From Acidobacterium sp049965615 (GTDB lineage: Bacteria; Acidobacteriota; Terriglobia; Terriglobales; Acidobacteriaceae): a stretch of DNA of 64,000 bases. Location of the stretch: the NCBI GenBank assembly GCA_049965615.1, contig JBMFWD010000008.1, forward strand, positions 1-64,000, read 5' to 3'. Below the pieces are notes generated by a model. That model saw only the letters and a program-made list of their open reading frames with translations, searched no databases and was not told where the DNA came from. Made by a program: the position numbers and the translations under genes. Shown here piece after piece: positions 15,995 to 24,689 of this stretch (positions are counted from its first letter, which is position 1; every line of letters begins with the position of its first letter).

Positions 15995-16864
15995 ATGTTT
16001 GCCATTTGTCGTACTTCGCCAGACTTTCTGCGGCGTGCTTTTGCCGCAGCCAGCGCGCTTGCCATAGCGGGAGCGCTTACACTACCGGCGAGCGCGCAGA
16101 CGCCGCACTCGAACGGGATTGTGAATATACCGCAGGTATATTCGAGCTCAGCCAGCTACACGAGCGACTTGAACACCAACGATCTGGTGGGCAACGATCT
16201 GGTGTCGCCGATTACGCCGCACCTGAAGGGCGGCGGGCAGTATGGCGGCCAATATGGGAGCCGGTATCCGCGCTACAACACGACCTTCAGCCGGATTGCG
16301 TTTGAGCTGGGCGGCGGGTTGATGTCGCCGATTGGCAACGACACGCACGGCTACGAGACGTTTGGCTGGAACTTTATGGCCGGCGCGGGATTGAACTTCA
16401 GCAAGCAGTTTGGCGTGCTGGGCGAGTTCATGTACAAGCGGAACAAGATTCCGGGTTCGACGCTGGCGCAGGTGGGGACTTCGGGCGGCTACATTGCGGA
16501 CTACTCGTTCACGGTGGACCCGATTGTTTATCAGCCGTTCAACCAGACGGTTGGCATGTATGTGACGGGCGGCGGCGGCGTTTACCACAAGACGACGGCG
16601 TTCACGCAGCTGGTGCAGGCGACTTCGTGCTACTACTTCTGCTATTCGTACTACGCGCCGGTGGTGGTGAGCAGTTTTTCGAGCACGCAGGGCGGCCTGA
16701 ATGGCGGCCTGGGCTTCTACTGGAAGGCGTTTGGTCCGGACAGCAATGCGAAGCTGTATATTGAGTCGCGGTATATCTGGATTGATTCGCCACGGCCGAC
16801 ACGGACCCAGAACGGCGAGGGTACCGAGGGTCTGATTCCTTTGACGATTGGTATTCGGTTCTAA
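15995..16864 (+). CDS. Outer-membrane beta-barrel protein
   Basis: Predicted exported small barrel of 289 residues; no enzymatic motif is visible. ATG 15995 is preceded by GGGGG at good spacing and gives a classical signal peptide: basic start, hydrophobic core AAASALAIAGALTLP, cleavage after ASA before QTP. ATG 15980 is an alternative five codons upstream. The mature part has alternating hydrophobic and polar residues typical of beta strands: FSRIAFELGGGLMSPI, NFMAGAGLNFSKQFGVLGEFMY, TVGMYVTGGGGVY. It ends IPLTIGIRF, with the terminal phenylalanine expected of outer-membrane barrels. It is monocistronic between two hairpins. The cargo or role is not known. Confidence 0.75.
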   Translation: MFAICRTSPDFLRRAFAAASALAIAGALTLPASAQTPHSNGIVNIPQVYSSSASYTSDLNTNDLVGNDLVSPITPHLKGGGQYGGQYGSRYPRYNTTFSRIAFELGGGLMSPIGNDTHGYETFGWNFMAGAGLNFSKQFGVLGEFMYKRNKIPGSTLAQVGTSGGYIADYSFTVDPIVYQPFNQTVGMYVTGGGGVYHKTTAFTQLVQATSCYYFCYSYYAPVVVSSFSSTQGGLNGGLGFYWKAFGPDSNAKLYIESRYIWIDSPRPTRTQNGEGTEGLIPLTIGIRF

Positions 16865-16916
16865 GGGGATTGAATGTCCTGAGTCTGAAATTCCTGCTGG
16901 AATCGGCAAAAGACAA

Positions 16917-16978
16917 CCGCAGGTCCCTCCGCTTCGTTTGCTCGCCTGAGGCGAGCAAACTTCGGTCGGGATGACAAC
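16917..16978. repeat. Dispersed repeat, copy 1 (CCTCCGCTTCG...CGGGATGACAAC)
   Basis: A 60-base unit with outer parts CCGCAGGTCCCTCCGCTTCG and TTCGGTCGGGATGACAAC enclosing a perfect hairpin: GTTTGCTCGCC (16936-16946), loop TGA, GGCGAGCAAAC (16950-16960). Related units with different centres occur at 57193-57265 and 59283-59334. All three lie in intergenic sequence. Confidence 0.65.
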
Positions 16979-17033
16979 AAGTTTTTGTCATCAACTTCAG
17001 GGCCAGGACAATAGAAAAGACTGTAACGATGAG

Positions 17034-17065
17034 CCCGGTTCGTGGATGACGCGAACCGGGTTTTT
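17034..17065 (+). terminator. Rho-independent terminator
   Basis: CCCGGTTCG (17034-17042) pairs perfectly with CGAACCGGG (17052-17060) and is followed by TTTTT (17061-17065). It terminates transcription from the outer-membrane protein gene before the next gene begins at 17140. Confidence 0.85.
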
Positions 17066-17139
17066 GCTTGGCGGCGTGTTTTTTGCGTGCGCGAAGTGGT
17101 GCGGTGGGTTGGAATGAGTGGAGAGGATTTTTTGTTTTG

Positions 17140-19056
17140 ATGAGGCAGGGAGGCAGATTTTCGGTTTTGGTGGTTGCGGTGGTTTCCGCTGGGCTGCTGG
17201 CGCTGGCCGGGTGCGGCGTGACGCTGGGTCCGGGAGCGGTGACGCAGAAGCCGCCTGCGAGCAAGCCGCCGGTGGCTTCGCAGAGCGGGACGGTCACGAT
17301 GACGCCGGAGTATGTGGCGCTGGGTCCGGGGCAGTCCGTTACGTTTCAGGCGACGGTGGGCGGCGCGGGGACGCTGCAATGGTCTGTGAACGGGATTGCG
17401 GGCGGAAATGCGACGGTGGGCACGGTGACGAGCGCGGGCGTGTACACGGCTCCGGCTTCGATTGCGCAGAGTGAGAATGTAACTGTCACGGCTGCTTTAT
17501 CGGGCTCGGCGACGCAGAATTTTGCGACTTCAGTGGCCTCGGTGATCAACCCGGGCGTGGTGCTGAAGACGGACAATCCGCAGGTGGCGACGTACTCCAT
17601 TTATCTGCCTGCGCCGGGCAAGGTGGCGATTGATTTCGGGAAGTCCGCAAGCTATGGGTTCAGGACGTGGGAGCAGCCGACGCCTTCCTCGAATGGCGGC
17701 TCGGTGACGGCGGAAGTGGCCGGGATGCTGGGCAATACGCCGTACCATATGAGCGCGATGGTGATGCTGGATGATGGGGCGACGTTCCAGGACGTGGACC
17801 ATGTGTTTACGACGGGGACGCCACCGCAGACTTCGGCGGTGACGGCGCAGACGATGAGCGGGCAGTACCCGCAGCCGGGGATTGAGATGTGGAACACGGT
17901 TCTGCCGCAGGGGGATTCGCAACTGTTTGCGACGGACCTGGCGGGTCACGTGATCTGGACTTACAGCTATGCGGGAACGCCGATTGACCTAGTGCAGGGA
18001 TTTCAACCGCTGGCGAATGGGGATTTTCTGCTGCCGATTTCGTATCTTTCGTCGCTGCAGTCCGGCAGCGGCTTTCTGAATTCGGGAACGATCAACGCGG
18101 TGCGGGAGATCGATCTGGCTGGGAACACGGTTCGCGAACTGACGATGGACCAGCTAAACCAGGAATTGCAGGCGAAGGGATACAACCTGACGCTGAAGAG
18201 CTTCCACCACAGCGCGCTGGAACTGCCGAACGGGCACCTGGTGCTGCTGGCGACGTATCCCAAGCAGTTTACGAATCTGCCGGGGTATCCGGGCACGACG
18301 ACGGTGATTGGGGATGTGCTGGTGGACGTGGATCAGAATCTGCAGCCGGAATGGGTGTGGAACTCGTTCGATCACCTGGACGTGAATCGGCATCCGATGA
18401 ATTTTCCTGACTGGACGCACTCGAACGACATTCTGTACTCGCCGGATGACCATGACCTGCTGCTCTCGATGCGGCACCAGAACTGGATCATCAAGATTGA
18501 CTTTCAAGATGGGCAGGGATCGGGGAATGTGCTTTGGCGGCTGGGCGAGGGCGGCGACTTTACGCTGATGAAAAACGGGCAGGTGGATACGAATCCTGCG
18601 GACTGGTTCTACGCGCAGCATGGGATGAACTTTTTCAGCGCGAGCACTTCGGGGATATTCGAACTGGGGTTGATGGACAACGGGAACGATCGGCAGTTTA
18701 CGACTGGTTCGGTGCTTTGCAATCCGCCGACGGCGACGAATCCGACGAATCCGCAGTGCTATTCGACGATGCCGGTGCTGCAGGTGAACGAGAGCGCGAA
18801 GACGGCGACGCTGGTGGAGCGGTACACGCCTCCGGACACGTACTTCAGCTTTTTTGGCGGGGATGCGGAGAAGCTGGCGAACGGGGACCCGGAGGTGGAC
18901 TTTTGCGCTCCGCTGAATGGAGCGATTGTGCAGGAGTTGACGCCGGATGCGAGCCAGGTGGTGTGGCAGGGGACAACGGCGGGCGCGGACCAGTTCCGGG
19001 TGCAGCGGCTGGGTAGCCTCTATCCGGGAGTGACATGGACGCAGGGGTCGTTCTGA
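17140..19056 (+). CDS. Arylsulfotransferase-family lipoprotein
   Basis: Predicted exported lipoprotein of 638 residues related to bacterial arylsulfate sulfotransferases, which move sulfate between phenolic donors and acceptors in the periplasm. The signal peptide ends in a lipobox LALAGC with the lipidated cysteine at C25. Residues about 45-130 form an immunoglobulin-like or BIG-type beta domain (VALGPGQSVTFQATV). The C-terminal part shows the propeller repeats of the family, with histidines in FHHSALELPNGH, DWTHSNDI, MRHQNW and AQHGMNF; the known enzymes use a catalytic histidine in such positions. WRLGEGGDF is another family hallmark. Activity on aryl sulfates is inferred from family only. 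ATG 17140 was chosen because it starts the signal peptide. It is flanked by terminators, so monocistronic. Confidence 0.8.
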   Translation: MRQGGRFSVLVVAVVSAGLLALAGCGVTLGPGAVTQKPPASKPPVASQSGTVTMTPEYVALGPGQSVTFQATVGGAGTLQWSVNGIAGGNATVGTVTSAGVYTAPASIAQSENVTVTAALSGSATQNFATSVASVINPGVVLKTDNPQVATYSIYLPAPGKVAIDFGKSASYGFRTWEQPTPSSNGGSVTAEVAGMLGNTPYHMSAMVMLDDGATFQDVDHVFTTGTPPQTSAVTAQTMSGQYPQPGIEMWNTVLPQGDSQLFATDLAGHVIWTYSYAGTPIDLVQGFQPLANGDFLLPISYLSSLQSGSGFLNSGTINAVREIDLAGNTVRELTMDQLNQELQAKGYNLTLKSFHHSALELPNGHLVLLATYPKQFTNLPGYPGTTTVIGDVLVDVDQNLQPEWVWNSFDHLDVNRHPMNFPDWTHSNDILYSPDDHDLLLSMRHQNWIIKIDFQDGQGSGNVLWRLGEGGDFTLMKNGQVDTNPADWFYAQHGMNFFSASTSGIFELGLMDNGNDRQFTTGSVLCNPPTATNPTNPQCYSTMPVLQVNESAKTATLVERYTPPDTYFSFFGGDAEKLANGDPEVDFCAPLNGAIVQELTPDASQVVWQGTTAGADQFRVQRLGSLYPGVTWTQGSF

Positions 19057-19102
19057 GGCGGGTGGCCTCGGTTTGCGGAGAGAAGTGTTGAGAGGGAGAC
19101 AG

Positions 19103-19124
19103 GGGCGGCGTTGGCGCGCCGCCC
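19103..19124. terminator. Hairpin between convergent genes
   Basis: GGGCGGCG (19103-19110) pairs with CGCCGCCC (19117-19124), loop TTGGCG, midway between the stops of the arylsulfotransferase and XRE genes. No U-run on either strand. It may serve both directions. Confidence 0.4.
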
Positions 19125-19156
19125 GGAGTCGATTCGTCGGAGAGTAATTTTGAGAG

Positions 19157-19693
19157 CTAAGCGAACCGGCGGCGTCCGCTGGCCATCTCGCGGACCTGGT
19201 TGATGATCTGGGCACGCTGGATGGGGTTGAGGTTTGCGGCAATGGGCGCGAGTTCGGCGAGGAACGGGTCCGCCAGGATGAGCTCGGTTTCGCGCTCGTT
19301 GTGGCAGCGTGTGTCGCGGAGGAGCAGACAGATGCTGACTCCGAGGGCCTGGGCCAAACGGTCGAGCGAGGCGAGCGTGGGAACGGCTTTTCCGTTTTCG
19401 ATTTTGGAGATGTAGGTGCGGGGCACCTGCATGCGTCCAGCGAGCTGACGCTGGCTGAGCCGGCGGCTGGAGCGAATCTGCTTTACAGCGGATGCGACAT
19501 CGATGCCGGATGCTTCTTCCTGTGCCGGGGGTGGAGCGACGACTAACTGTGGCGCGGGAGCCTCCGGCTCTTCCTGTTCGAGGGGCTTGTGGCAACGCCT
19601 GCAGAGTGAGTTGTTTGTGCGGAATTGCACCAGACTGCAGTGGTCGCACCGCAATACCTCGCGTGCTTCGACGCTAGCCAAGGTAGTTGCCAT
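19157..19693 (-). CDS. Zinc-ribbon plus XRE-type helix-turn-helix regulator
   Basis: A 178-residue predicted DNA-binding regulator. The N-terminus has two CxxC pairs (CDHC at about 16-19 and CRRC at about 31-34), consistent with a small zinc ribbon. A proline-rich linker follows. An XRE/Cro-type helix-turn-helix covers about residues 67-125 (SRRLSQRQLAGRMQVPRTYISKIE, split over the two helices). The C-terminal 50 residues are helical and acidic, possibly for oligomerisation. It is divergent from the HD-domain gene at 19876, 182 bases away, and may control it; no operator was established. Target genes and ligand are unknown. The combination of a Cys4 ribbon and XRE fold in one small protein is seen here directly; the metal is inferred. 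Confidence 0.8.
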   Translation of the reverse strand: MATTLASVEAREVLRCDHCSLVQFRTNNSLCRRCHKPLEQEEPEAPAPQLVVAPPPAQEEASGIDVASAVKQIRSSRRLSQRQLAGRMQVPRTYISKIENGKAVPTLASLDRLAQALGVSICLLLRDTRCHNERETELILADPFLAELAPIAANLNPIQRAQIINQVREMASGRRRFA

Positions 19694-19875
19694 AGATTTG
19701 TTTTACGGAGCGCCAGAGCGGGGCGCCATGTCGCGGAAAAGAGGGTGACTGAATGCCGACTTTCCCTTGACTGTTACCTACCTTGCGTTGGGGGTATCCT
19801 ACTTGTCAAGTGAAAACTATGTGTGAGGCATAGAATTCCCGAAAAAAACCAGAAATACCCGGAGTTGATTTTCGA

Positions 19876-20505
19876 ATGCCGATTACGAATGACCATTCGC
19901 GGACGCGAGCCTGGGAGCTGTTGAACGAGTATACGAAGTCGCAGAGTCTGCTGAAGCATGCCCTGGCTGTAGAGACGTGCGTGCGTGCTTATGGTGAGCA
20001 GGAAGCCGAGCGGCTGGGTCTGGCGGGCGCGGAGCGCGAGGCGCTGGTGGAGAAGTATGCGGCGACGGGATTGCTGCATGACTTTGATTACGAGCAGTAT
20101 CCGACGCCGGAGGAGCATCCGTTTGTGGGCGAGAAGATTCTGGCGGAAGCGGGCTGGCCGGAGGAGATTCGGGTGGCGATTCTGGGGCATGCGGAGTATT
20201 CGGGTGTGAAGCGGGAGACGCATCTTGCGAAGGCGCTGTTTGCGTGCGACGAGCTGGCGGGATTTCTGACGGCGTGCTCGCTGGTGAAGCCGACGAAGTC
20301 CATTCACGACGTGGATGTAAATAGCGTGAAGAAGAAGATGAAGGATAAGGCGTTTGCGCGCGGGGTGAATCGCGAGGATATTACGACGGGGGCCGCAGAG
20401 CTGGGTGTGGAGCTGGAGGAGCACATTGGGTTTTGCATTGAGGCAATGCGACGGAATGCGGCCTTGCTGGAGCTGGACGGGCGGCTGGCGCAGCCTGCGG
20501 TTTGA
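19876..20505 (+). CDS. HD-domain (HDIG-type) phosphohydrolase
   Basis: Predicted metal-dependent phosphohydrolase of the HD superfamily, 209 residues. Metal-ligand residues are visible: H28 (LLKHALAVE), H68-D69 (GLLHDFDYE) and later H105 (ILGHAEY), with a conserved aspartate in ALFACDELAGF. Such short HDIG proteins often act on nucleotides, but the substrate is unknown. It is the first gene of a same-strand run; the following carboxylase starts 61 bases later. It may be independent of the catabolic genes. There is no sensory or GGDEF domain attached. Confidence 0.8.
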   Translation: MPITNDHSRTRAWELLNEYTKSQSLLKHALAVETCVRAYGEQEAERLGLAGAEREALVEKYAATGLLHDFDYEQYPTPEEHPFVGEKILAEAGWPEEIRVAILGHAEYSGVKRETHLAKALFACDELAGFLTACSLVKPTKSIHDVDVNSVKKKMKDKAFARGVNREDITTGAAELGVELEEHIGFCIEAMRRNAALLELDGRLAQPAV

Positions 20506-20566
20506 TGCGGCGGGACGGGCGCGAGCACGGTGTGGCGTGGAGGTGTTATTCTGACGCGTTTCTTTT

Positions 20567-22273
20567 ATGACGACACCATCGGCGGATACGACACTGACAT
20601 CTCGACTGGATAAGAACGCGCCGCGGGCGCAGCGGAACGCGCAGGCGATGCTGGCGCTGCTCGGGCAGGTTCGGCAGCAGGAGGCGGCGCTGCGTGAAGG
20701 CGGCGGCGAAAAGGCGATAGCAGCGCAGCACGGGCGCAAGCGGCTTACGGCGCGTGAGCGGCTGGAGCTGCTGCTGGACCCGGGCAGCGAGTGGCTGGAG
20801 CTGAGCCTGTTTGCGGCCTTTGGCATGTATGAGGAATGGGGCGGTGCCCCGGCTGCGGGCGTGGTGACGGGCATTGGGCGCGTGAGCGGCCGGCTGTGCA
20901 TGGTGATTGCGAATGACGCGACGGTGAAGGCGGGCGCGTTTTTCCCGATGACGTGCAAGAAGGTGCTGCGGGCGCAGCACATTGCGATGGAGAATCGTTT
21001 GCCGGTGTTGTACCTGGTGGATTCAGCGGGCGTATTTTTGCCGCTGCAGGAGGATGTGTTCCCGGACCAGGATGATTTTGGGCGGGTGTTTCGGAATAAC
21101 GCGGTGATGTCGGCGCGGGGAATTCCGCAACTGACGGCGATTATGGGGATGTGCGTGGCGGGTGGGGCCTATCTGCCGGTGATGACGGACCACGTGATTA
21201 TGACGGAGGGCAGCGGGCTGTTTCTGGCCGGGCCGGCGCTGGTGCAGGCTGCGATTGGGCAGAAGTACTCGGCCGAGGAGCTGGGCGGCGCGGAGATGCA
21301 TGCGGCGATTTCCGGCACGGTGGACTTTAAGGAGCCGAACGACCATATGGCGATTGCGCGGATGCGGTCGCTGGTGTCGCGGCTGGGGGATAAGGGAAAG
21401 GCTCCGTTTGATCGCGTGGCGTTTGACGCGGAGCGGGACAAGCCGAAGTATGCGGCGGAGGATTTGTATGGACTGCTTGATCCGGACCCGGCGCAGGCGG
21501 CGAACGTGTATGACATGCACGAGGTGATTGCGCGGATTGTGGATCGCAGCGAGTTTGAGGAGTACAAGCCGGAGTATGGGCGGACGCTGCTGTGCGGTTA
21601 TGCCCGGATTGGCGGGTTCTCCGTAGGGATTGTGGCGAACCAGAAGCAGCCGCAGCGGCAGGTGAGCGAGACAGGCGAGACGCGGATGGAGTTTGGCGGT
21701 GTGATTTACGCCGAGAGCGCGGACAAGGCGGCGCGTTTCATCATGGACTGCAATCAGAATCTGATTCCGCTGATTTTTCTGCATGACGTGAACGGTTTCA
21801 TGGTGGGCCGGGATGCGGAGTGGAGCGGGATTATCCGGTCGGGCGCGAAGATGGTGACTACGGTATCGAACTCGGTGGTGCCGAAGATTTCCGTGATCGT
21901 GGGCGGGTCATTTGGCGCGGGGAATTACGCGATGTGCGGGAAGGCGTATGACCCGCGATTTATTTTTGCGTGGCCGACGGCGCGGTACGCGGTGATGAGC
22001 GGGGCTTCGGCGGCGAACACGCTGGTGGAGCTGCGAATTCGCCAACTGGAGCGGGGCGGCAAGAAGCTGAGCGAGAAAGAGAAGCAGGAACTGAAGGCGA
22101 GTATCCAGGCGACGTATGCCGAGCAGACGGATTGCCGTTATGCGGCGGCGCGGCTGTGGGTGGATGCGGTGATTGATCCGGCGCGGACCCGGGAAACGCT
22201 GATTGCGTCGCTCGAGGCGGTTGCGGTGAATCCGGAGGTGGCGGTGTTTCATCCGGGATTGCTGCAGACCTGA
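20567..22273 (+). CDS. mccB-like: Acyl-CoA carboxylase carboxyltransferase subunit (methylcrotonyl-CoA type)
   Basis: Carboxyltransferase (beta) subunit of a biotin-dependent acyl-CoA carboxylase, 568 residues, with two crotonase-fold halves. The N-terminal half includes YLVDSAGVFLPLQEDVFPD and the GMCVAGGAYLPVMTD oxyanion region; the C-terminal half includes GGSFGAGNYAMCGKAYDPRF, binding carboxybiotin. The sequence around FLPLQ and the HMG-CoA lyase and enoyl-CoA hydratase that follow favour methylcrotonyl-CoA carboxylase of leucine breakdown over propionyl-CoA carboxylase. The partner biotin-carboxylase/biotin-carrier subunit is not in the window, so it must be encoded elsewhere. Start ATG 20567 gives a charged N-terminal extension usual for the family. 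Confidence 0.88.
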   Translation: MTTPSADTTLTSRLDKNAPRAQRNAQAMLALLGQVRQQEAALREGGGEKAIAAQHGRKRLTARERLELLLDPGSEWLELSLFAAFGMYEEWGGAPAAGVVTGIGRVSGRLCMVIANDATVKAGAFFPMTCKKVLRAQHIAMENRLPVLYLVDSAGVFLPLQEDVFPDQDDFGRVFRNNAVMSARGIPQLTAIMGMCVAGGAYLPVMTDHVIMTEGSGLFLAGPALVQAAIGQKYSAEELGGAEMHAAISGTVDFKEPNDHMAIARMRSLVSRLGDKGKAPFDRVAFDAERDKPKYAAEDLYGLLDPDPAQAANVYDMHEVIARIVDRSEFEEYKPEYGRTLLCGYARIGGFSVGIVANQKQPQRQVSETGETRMEFGGVIYAESADKAARFIMDCNQNLIPLIFLHDVNGFMVGRDAEWSGIIRSGAKMVTTVSNSVVPKISVIVGGSFGAGNYAMCGKAYDPRFIFAWPTARYAVMSGASAANTLVELRIRQLERGGKKLSEKEKQELKASIQATYAEQTDCRYAAARLWVDAVIDPARTRETLIASLEAVAVNPEVAVFHPGLLQT

Positions 22274-22353
22274 GGGCGCATTTTTTTAGAAGTTAGGAAA
22301 TGATAGTGGGAAGATAGCCAGAAAGACGCTATGCTAATGCGGTAAAGGTACTT

Positions 22354-22752
22354 ATGAGTCCCCAACGCGCTTCCTCTTCCTACCAACGCCAGCGGAAGGC
22401 CGCAGACGAGCCGACGATTGTGTCGCTGCTGTGGCCGATTGTGCTGGGCGTACTGTTTACCTTTCTGGCGCTTCGGATCGGTGGCATGCTTGCGCTGATG
22501 GGGCAGGAGCAGTTTTCTGTGCTGTATCCCTGGGTGGCGCTGGTGAAGTCGCCGACGGTGGGCATCAGTTACGGCTCGGCGACGGCGATTGGCCAGATGC
22601 TGATGTATTTCCAGTTTCCCTTGTACGGGTTTATCGGGGGAGCGGTGCTTTACATGAGTAACAGCGTCACGCGGGCATTTTTTACCGTGTTCAGCGTGCA
22701 CCTGGTCGCGCTGATTATCTTTATTGCGATTTCGATCTTCACGGGCGCGTAG
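22354..22752 (+). CDS. Small membrane protein, unknown function
   Basis: A 132-residue protein not assigned to a family by me. After a polar, basic N-terminus (20 residues) it has four hydrophobic segments: IVSLLWPIVLGVLFTFLAL, a shorter one around IGGMLALMG, QMLMYFQFPLYGFIGGAVLY, and FFTVFSVHLVALIIFIAISIF. An AAAGGT-type ribosome-binding site lies five bases before the ATG. It sits between the carboxylase and HMG-CoA lyase genes, and a TATGCT -10-like box (22330-22335) suggests it may have its own promoter. A role linked to leucine catabolism is not indicated by sequence. Confidence 0.7.
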   Translation: MSPQRASSSYQRQRKAADEPTIVSLLWPIVLGVLFTFLALRIGGMLALMGQEQFSVLYPWVALVKSPTVGISYGSATAIGQMLMYFQFPLYGFIGGAVLYMSNSVTRAFFTVFSVHLVALIIFIAISIFTGA

Positions 22753-22783
22753 TCGGGCGCGGTGAAATGCCGTAAGCTGTGGT

Positions 22784-23671
22784 GTGGCCGATTCAAAAAC
22801 AGAAACCGTAAAGCTGATTGAGTGTCCCCGCGATGCGTGGCAGGGGCTTACGAAGACCATTCCCGCAGAAGTGAAGGCGGATTACCTGCGCGCGCTGGTG
22901 GCGGCGGGGTTTCGGCACATTGACGCCGTTTCGTTTGTGTCACCGAAGGCGGTGCCGCAGATGGCGGACGCCGAGCAGGTGCTGGATTTTCTGGATGCTC
23001 CGGACGGTGTGGAGATTATCGGCATAGTGGTGAACGCCAGGGGTGCGGAGCGAGCGATTGCGACGCAGGCGGTGGCGACGCTGGGGTATCCGTATTCGAT
23101 TTCTGCTGGATTTTTGCGCCGGAACCAGAACCAGTCGCCGGAAGAGGCGGTGGAGGTGATGGAACAGATTGGGGAGGCGGCCTACAAGGCGGGGCTGGAT
23201 TTTGTGGTGTACATTTCGATGGCATTTGGGAATCCGTACGGCGATGTGTGGGATACGGAGGAAGTGGCGGCGGCGTGCGATTTGCTGGCGGACAGCGGGG
23301 TGAAGCAGATTTCGCTGGCGGATACGGTTGGGCTGGCGACGCCGAAAGAGGTGCACGATGTGACGCATGCGGCGCTGGGCGCGCTGCCGGACAACGTAGA
23401 GCTGGGACTGCATCTGCATGCGCGGCCGCAGGAGAGCGCGGCGAAGATTGTTGCGGGATTCCGTGCCGGCTGCAGGAGGTTTGATACGGCGATTGGGGGG
23501 CTTGGCGGTTGTCCGTTTGCGCAGGACTCGCTGGTGGGGAACGTAGCGACGGAGGTTGCGCTGGAGGAATTGAGGCGGTTGAGCGCAGGCTTGCCGAGGC
23601 TGGAACCACTGGATTCGCTGGTGACGGCGACGCGCGCGATAGAAGAGAAGTTTGGGTTGACTCGGCAGTAG
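22784..23671 (+). CDS. mvaB: Hydroxymethylglutaryl-CoA lyase
   Basis: Cleaves 3-hydroxy-3-methylglutaryl-CoA to acetyl-CoA and acetoacetate, last step of leucine degradation. It has 295 residues from GTG 22784, the normal length, and a TIM-barrel fold of the DRE-TIM metallolyase family. PRD near residue 12 (ECPRDAWQG) carries the catalytic arginine and metal-binding aspartate. SFVSPKAVPQMAD follows. LHLHARP contributes metal-ligand histidines, and GLGGCPFAQ contains the catalytic-loop cysteine. It follows the small membrane protein by 31 bases and precedes an enoyl-CoA hydratase by 22, so an operon is likely. Identification is firm at family level; the position next to a methylcrotonyl-type carboxylase supports the specific name. 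Confidence 0.88.
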   Translation: MADSKTETVKLIECPRDAWQGLTKTIPAEVKADYLRALVAAGFRHIDAVSFVSPKAVPQMADAEQVLDFLDAPDGVEIIGIVVNARGAERAIATQAVATLGYPYSISAGFLRRNQNQSPEEAVEVMEQIGEAAYKAGLDFVVYISMAFGNPYGDVWDTEEVAAACDLLADSGVKQISLADTVGLATPKEVHDVTHAALGALPDNVELGLHLHARPQESAAKIVAGFRAGCRRFDTAIGGLGGCPFAQDSLVGNVATEVALEELRRLSAGLPRLEPLDSLVTATRAIEEKFGLTRQ

Positions 23672-23693
23672 AAGAGTTCTGCAAGGAGCAGCG

Positions 23694-24494
23694 ATGGGAG
23701 AGTTTACGACGCTTGAGACGAACCGGCAGAAGGGGATTCTGCGGGTGACGCTGAACCGGCCGGAGAAGCGAAATGCGCTGAGTCCGCAGATGATTGAGGA
23801 GTTAACGGCAGCGCTGCGGGGCGCGGGCGAAGACGCGCGGTGCGGGGTGGTGGTGCTTACGGGCTCGGGGCCGGCGTTTTGCGCCGGGCTGGATCTGGAT
23901 CACCTGGAGAGCCTGGAGAACCGGAGCGCGGCGGAGCACCGTGAGGATTCCGAGCGGATTGCGGGGTTGTTTCGTGCGCTGTACGACTGCCCCCGGCCGA
24001 CGATAGCGGCGGTGAACGGGGCGGCGATTGCGGGCGGGTGCGGGATTGCGACGCTGTGCGACTTTACGCTGGCCGTGCCGCGGGCGAAGTTTGGGTATAC
24101 CGAGGTGCGGATCGGGTTTATTCCGGCGATTGTGTCGACGTTTTTGCTGGCGCAGGTGGGGGAGAAACAGGCGCGCGATCTGCTGCTGACGGGGCGTATA
24201 TTTGAGGCTGCGGAGGCGTATGCGCTGGGGTTGGTGAATGAGGTGGTGGAGCCGGAAGACCTGCTGCCGGCGGCGGAGCGGCTGGCGGGGCAGTTGCTGG
24301 CGAACAGTCCCGAGGCGCTGGCGGCGACCAAGCGGCTGTTGAGCGCGAATGCCGGGGCGGCGCTGGATGGGGAGATGGAGACGGCGATCCAGGCAAATGC
24401 GGATGCTCGGCTGACGGGGGATTTTCGCGAGGGGATTCGGGCGTTTCTGGAGAAGCGCGCGCCGAAGTGGCCATCTTTGAAAATCGAGGACTGA
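23694..24494 (+). CDS. Enoyl-CoA hydratase/isomerase family protein (probable methylglutaconyl-CoA hydratase)
   Basis: Crotonase-superfamily enzyme of 266 residues. The two oxyanion-hole segments are GPAFCAGLDLDHLES (near residue 62) and AAIAGGCGIATLCD (near 108), and the catalytic glutamate region is YTEVRIGFIPAIVS (near 138). TEVRIGFIPA is the style of hydratases acting on 3-methylglutaconyl-CoA. With the carboxylase and HMG-CoA lyase just upstream this would supply the step between them. The exact substrate is inference from context. ATG 23694 follows a GGAG-type sequence (AAGGAGC). Confidence 0.82.
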   Translation: MGEFTTLETNRQKGILRVTLNRPEKRNALSPQMIEELTAALRGAGEDARCGVVVLTGSGPAFCAGLDLDHLESLENRSAAEHREDSERIAGLFRALYDCPRPTIAAVNGAAIAGGCGIATLCDFTLAVPRAKFGYTEVRIGFIPAIVSTFLLAQVGEKQARDLLLTGRIFEAAEAYALGLVNEVVEPEDLLPAAERLAGQLLANSPEALAATKRLLSANAGAALDGEMETAIQANADARLTGDFREGIRAFLEKRAPKWPSLKIED

Positions 24495-24689
24495 GGGGCG
24501 GGGCATCCCGGCGGATTGAGATTATTTGAGGCGCAAGCAGCCCGTGGCTGGCTGTTTTGGCATCCAAGGAACTGGACGGCCTGATGGCAGGCTGCTCGCC
24601 TGGGCGTGTCTTGCCATTACGCGAGGTCCGGGAATGTCCTTATTTGTAACAGAGTCAGTTATTTATTCCGCAGTACAGGAGAGCAAGAT

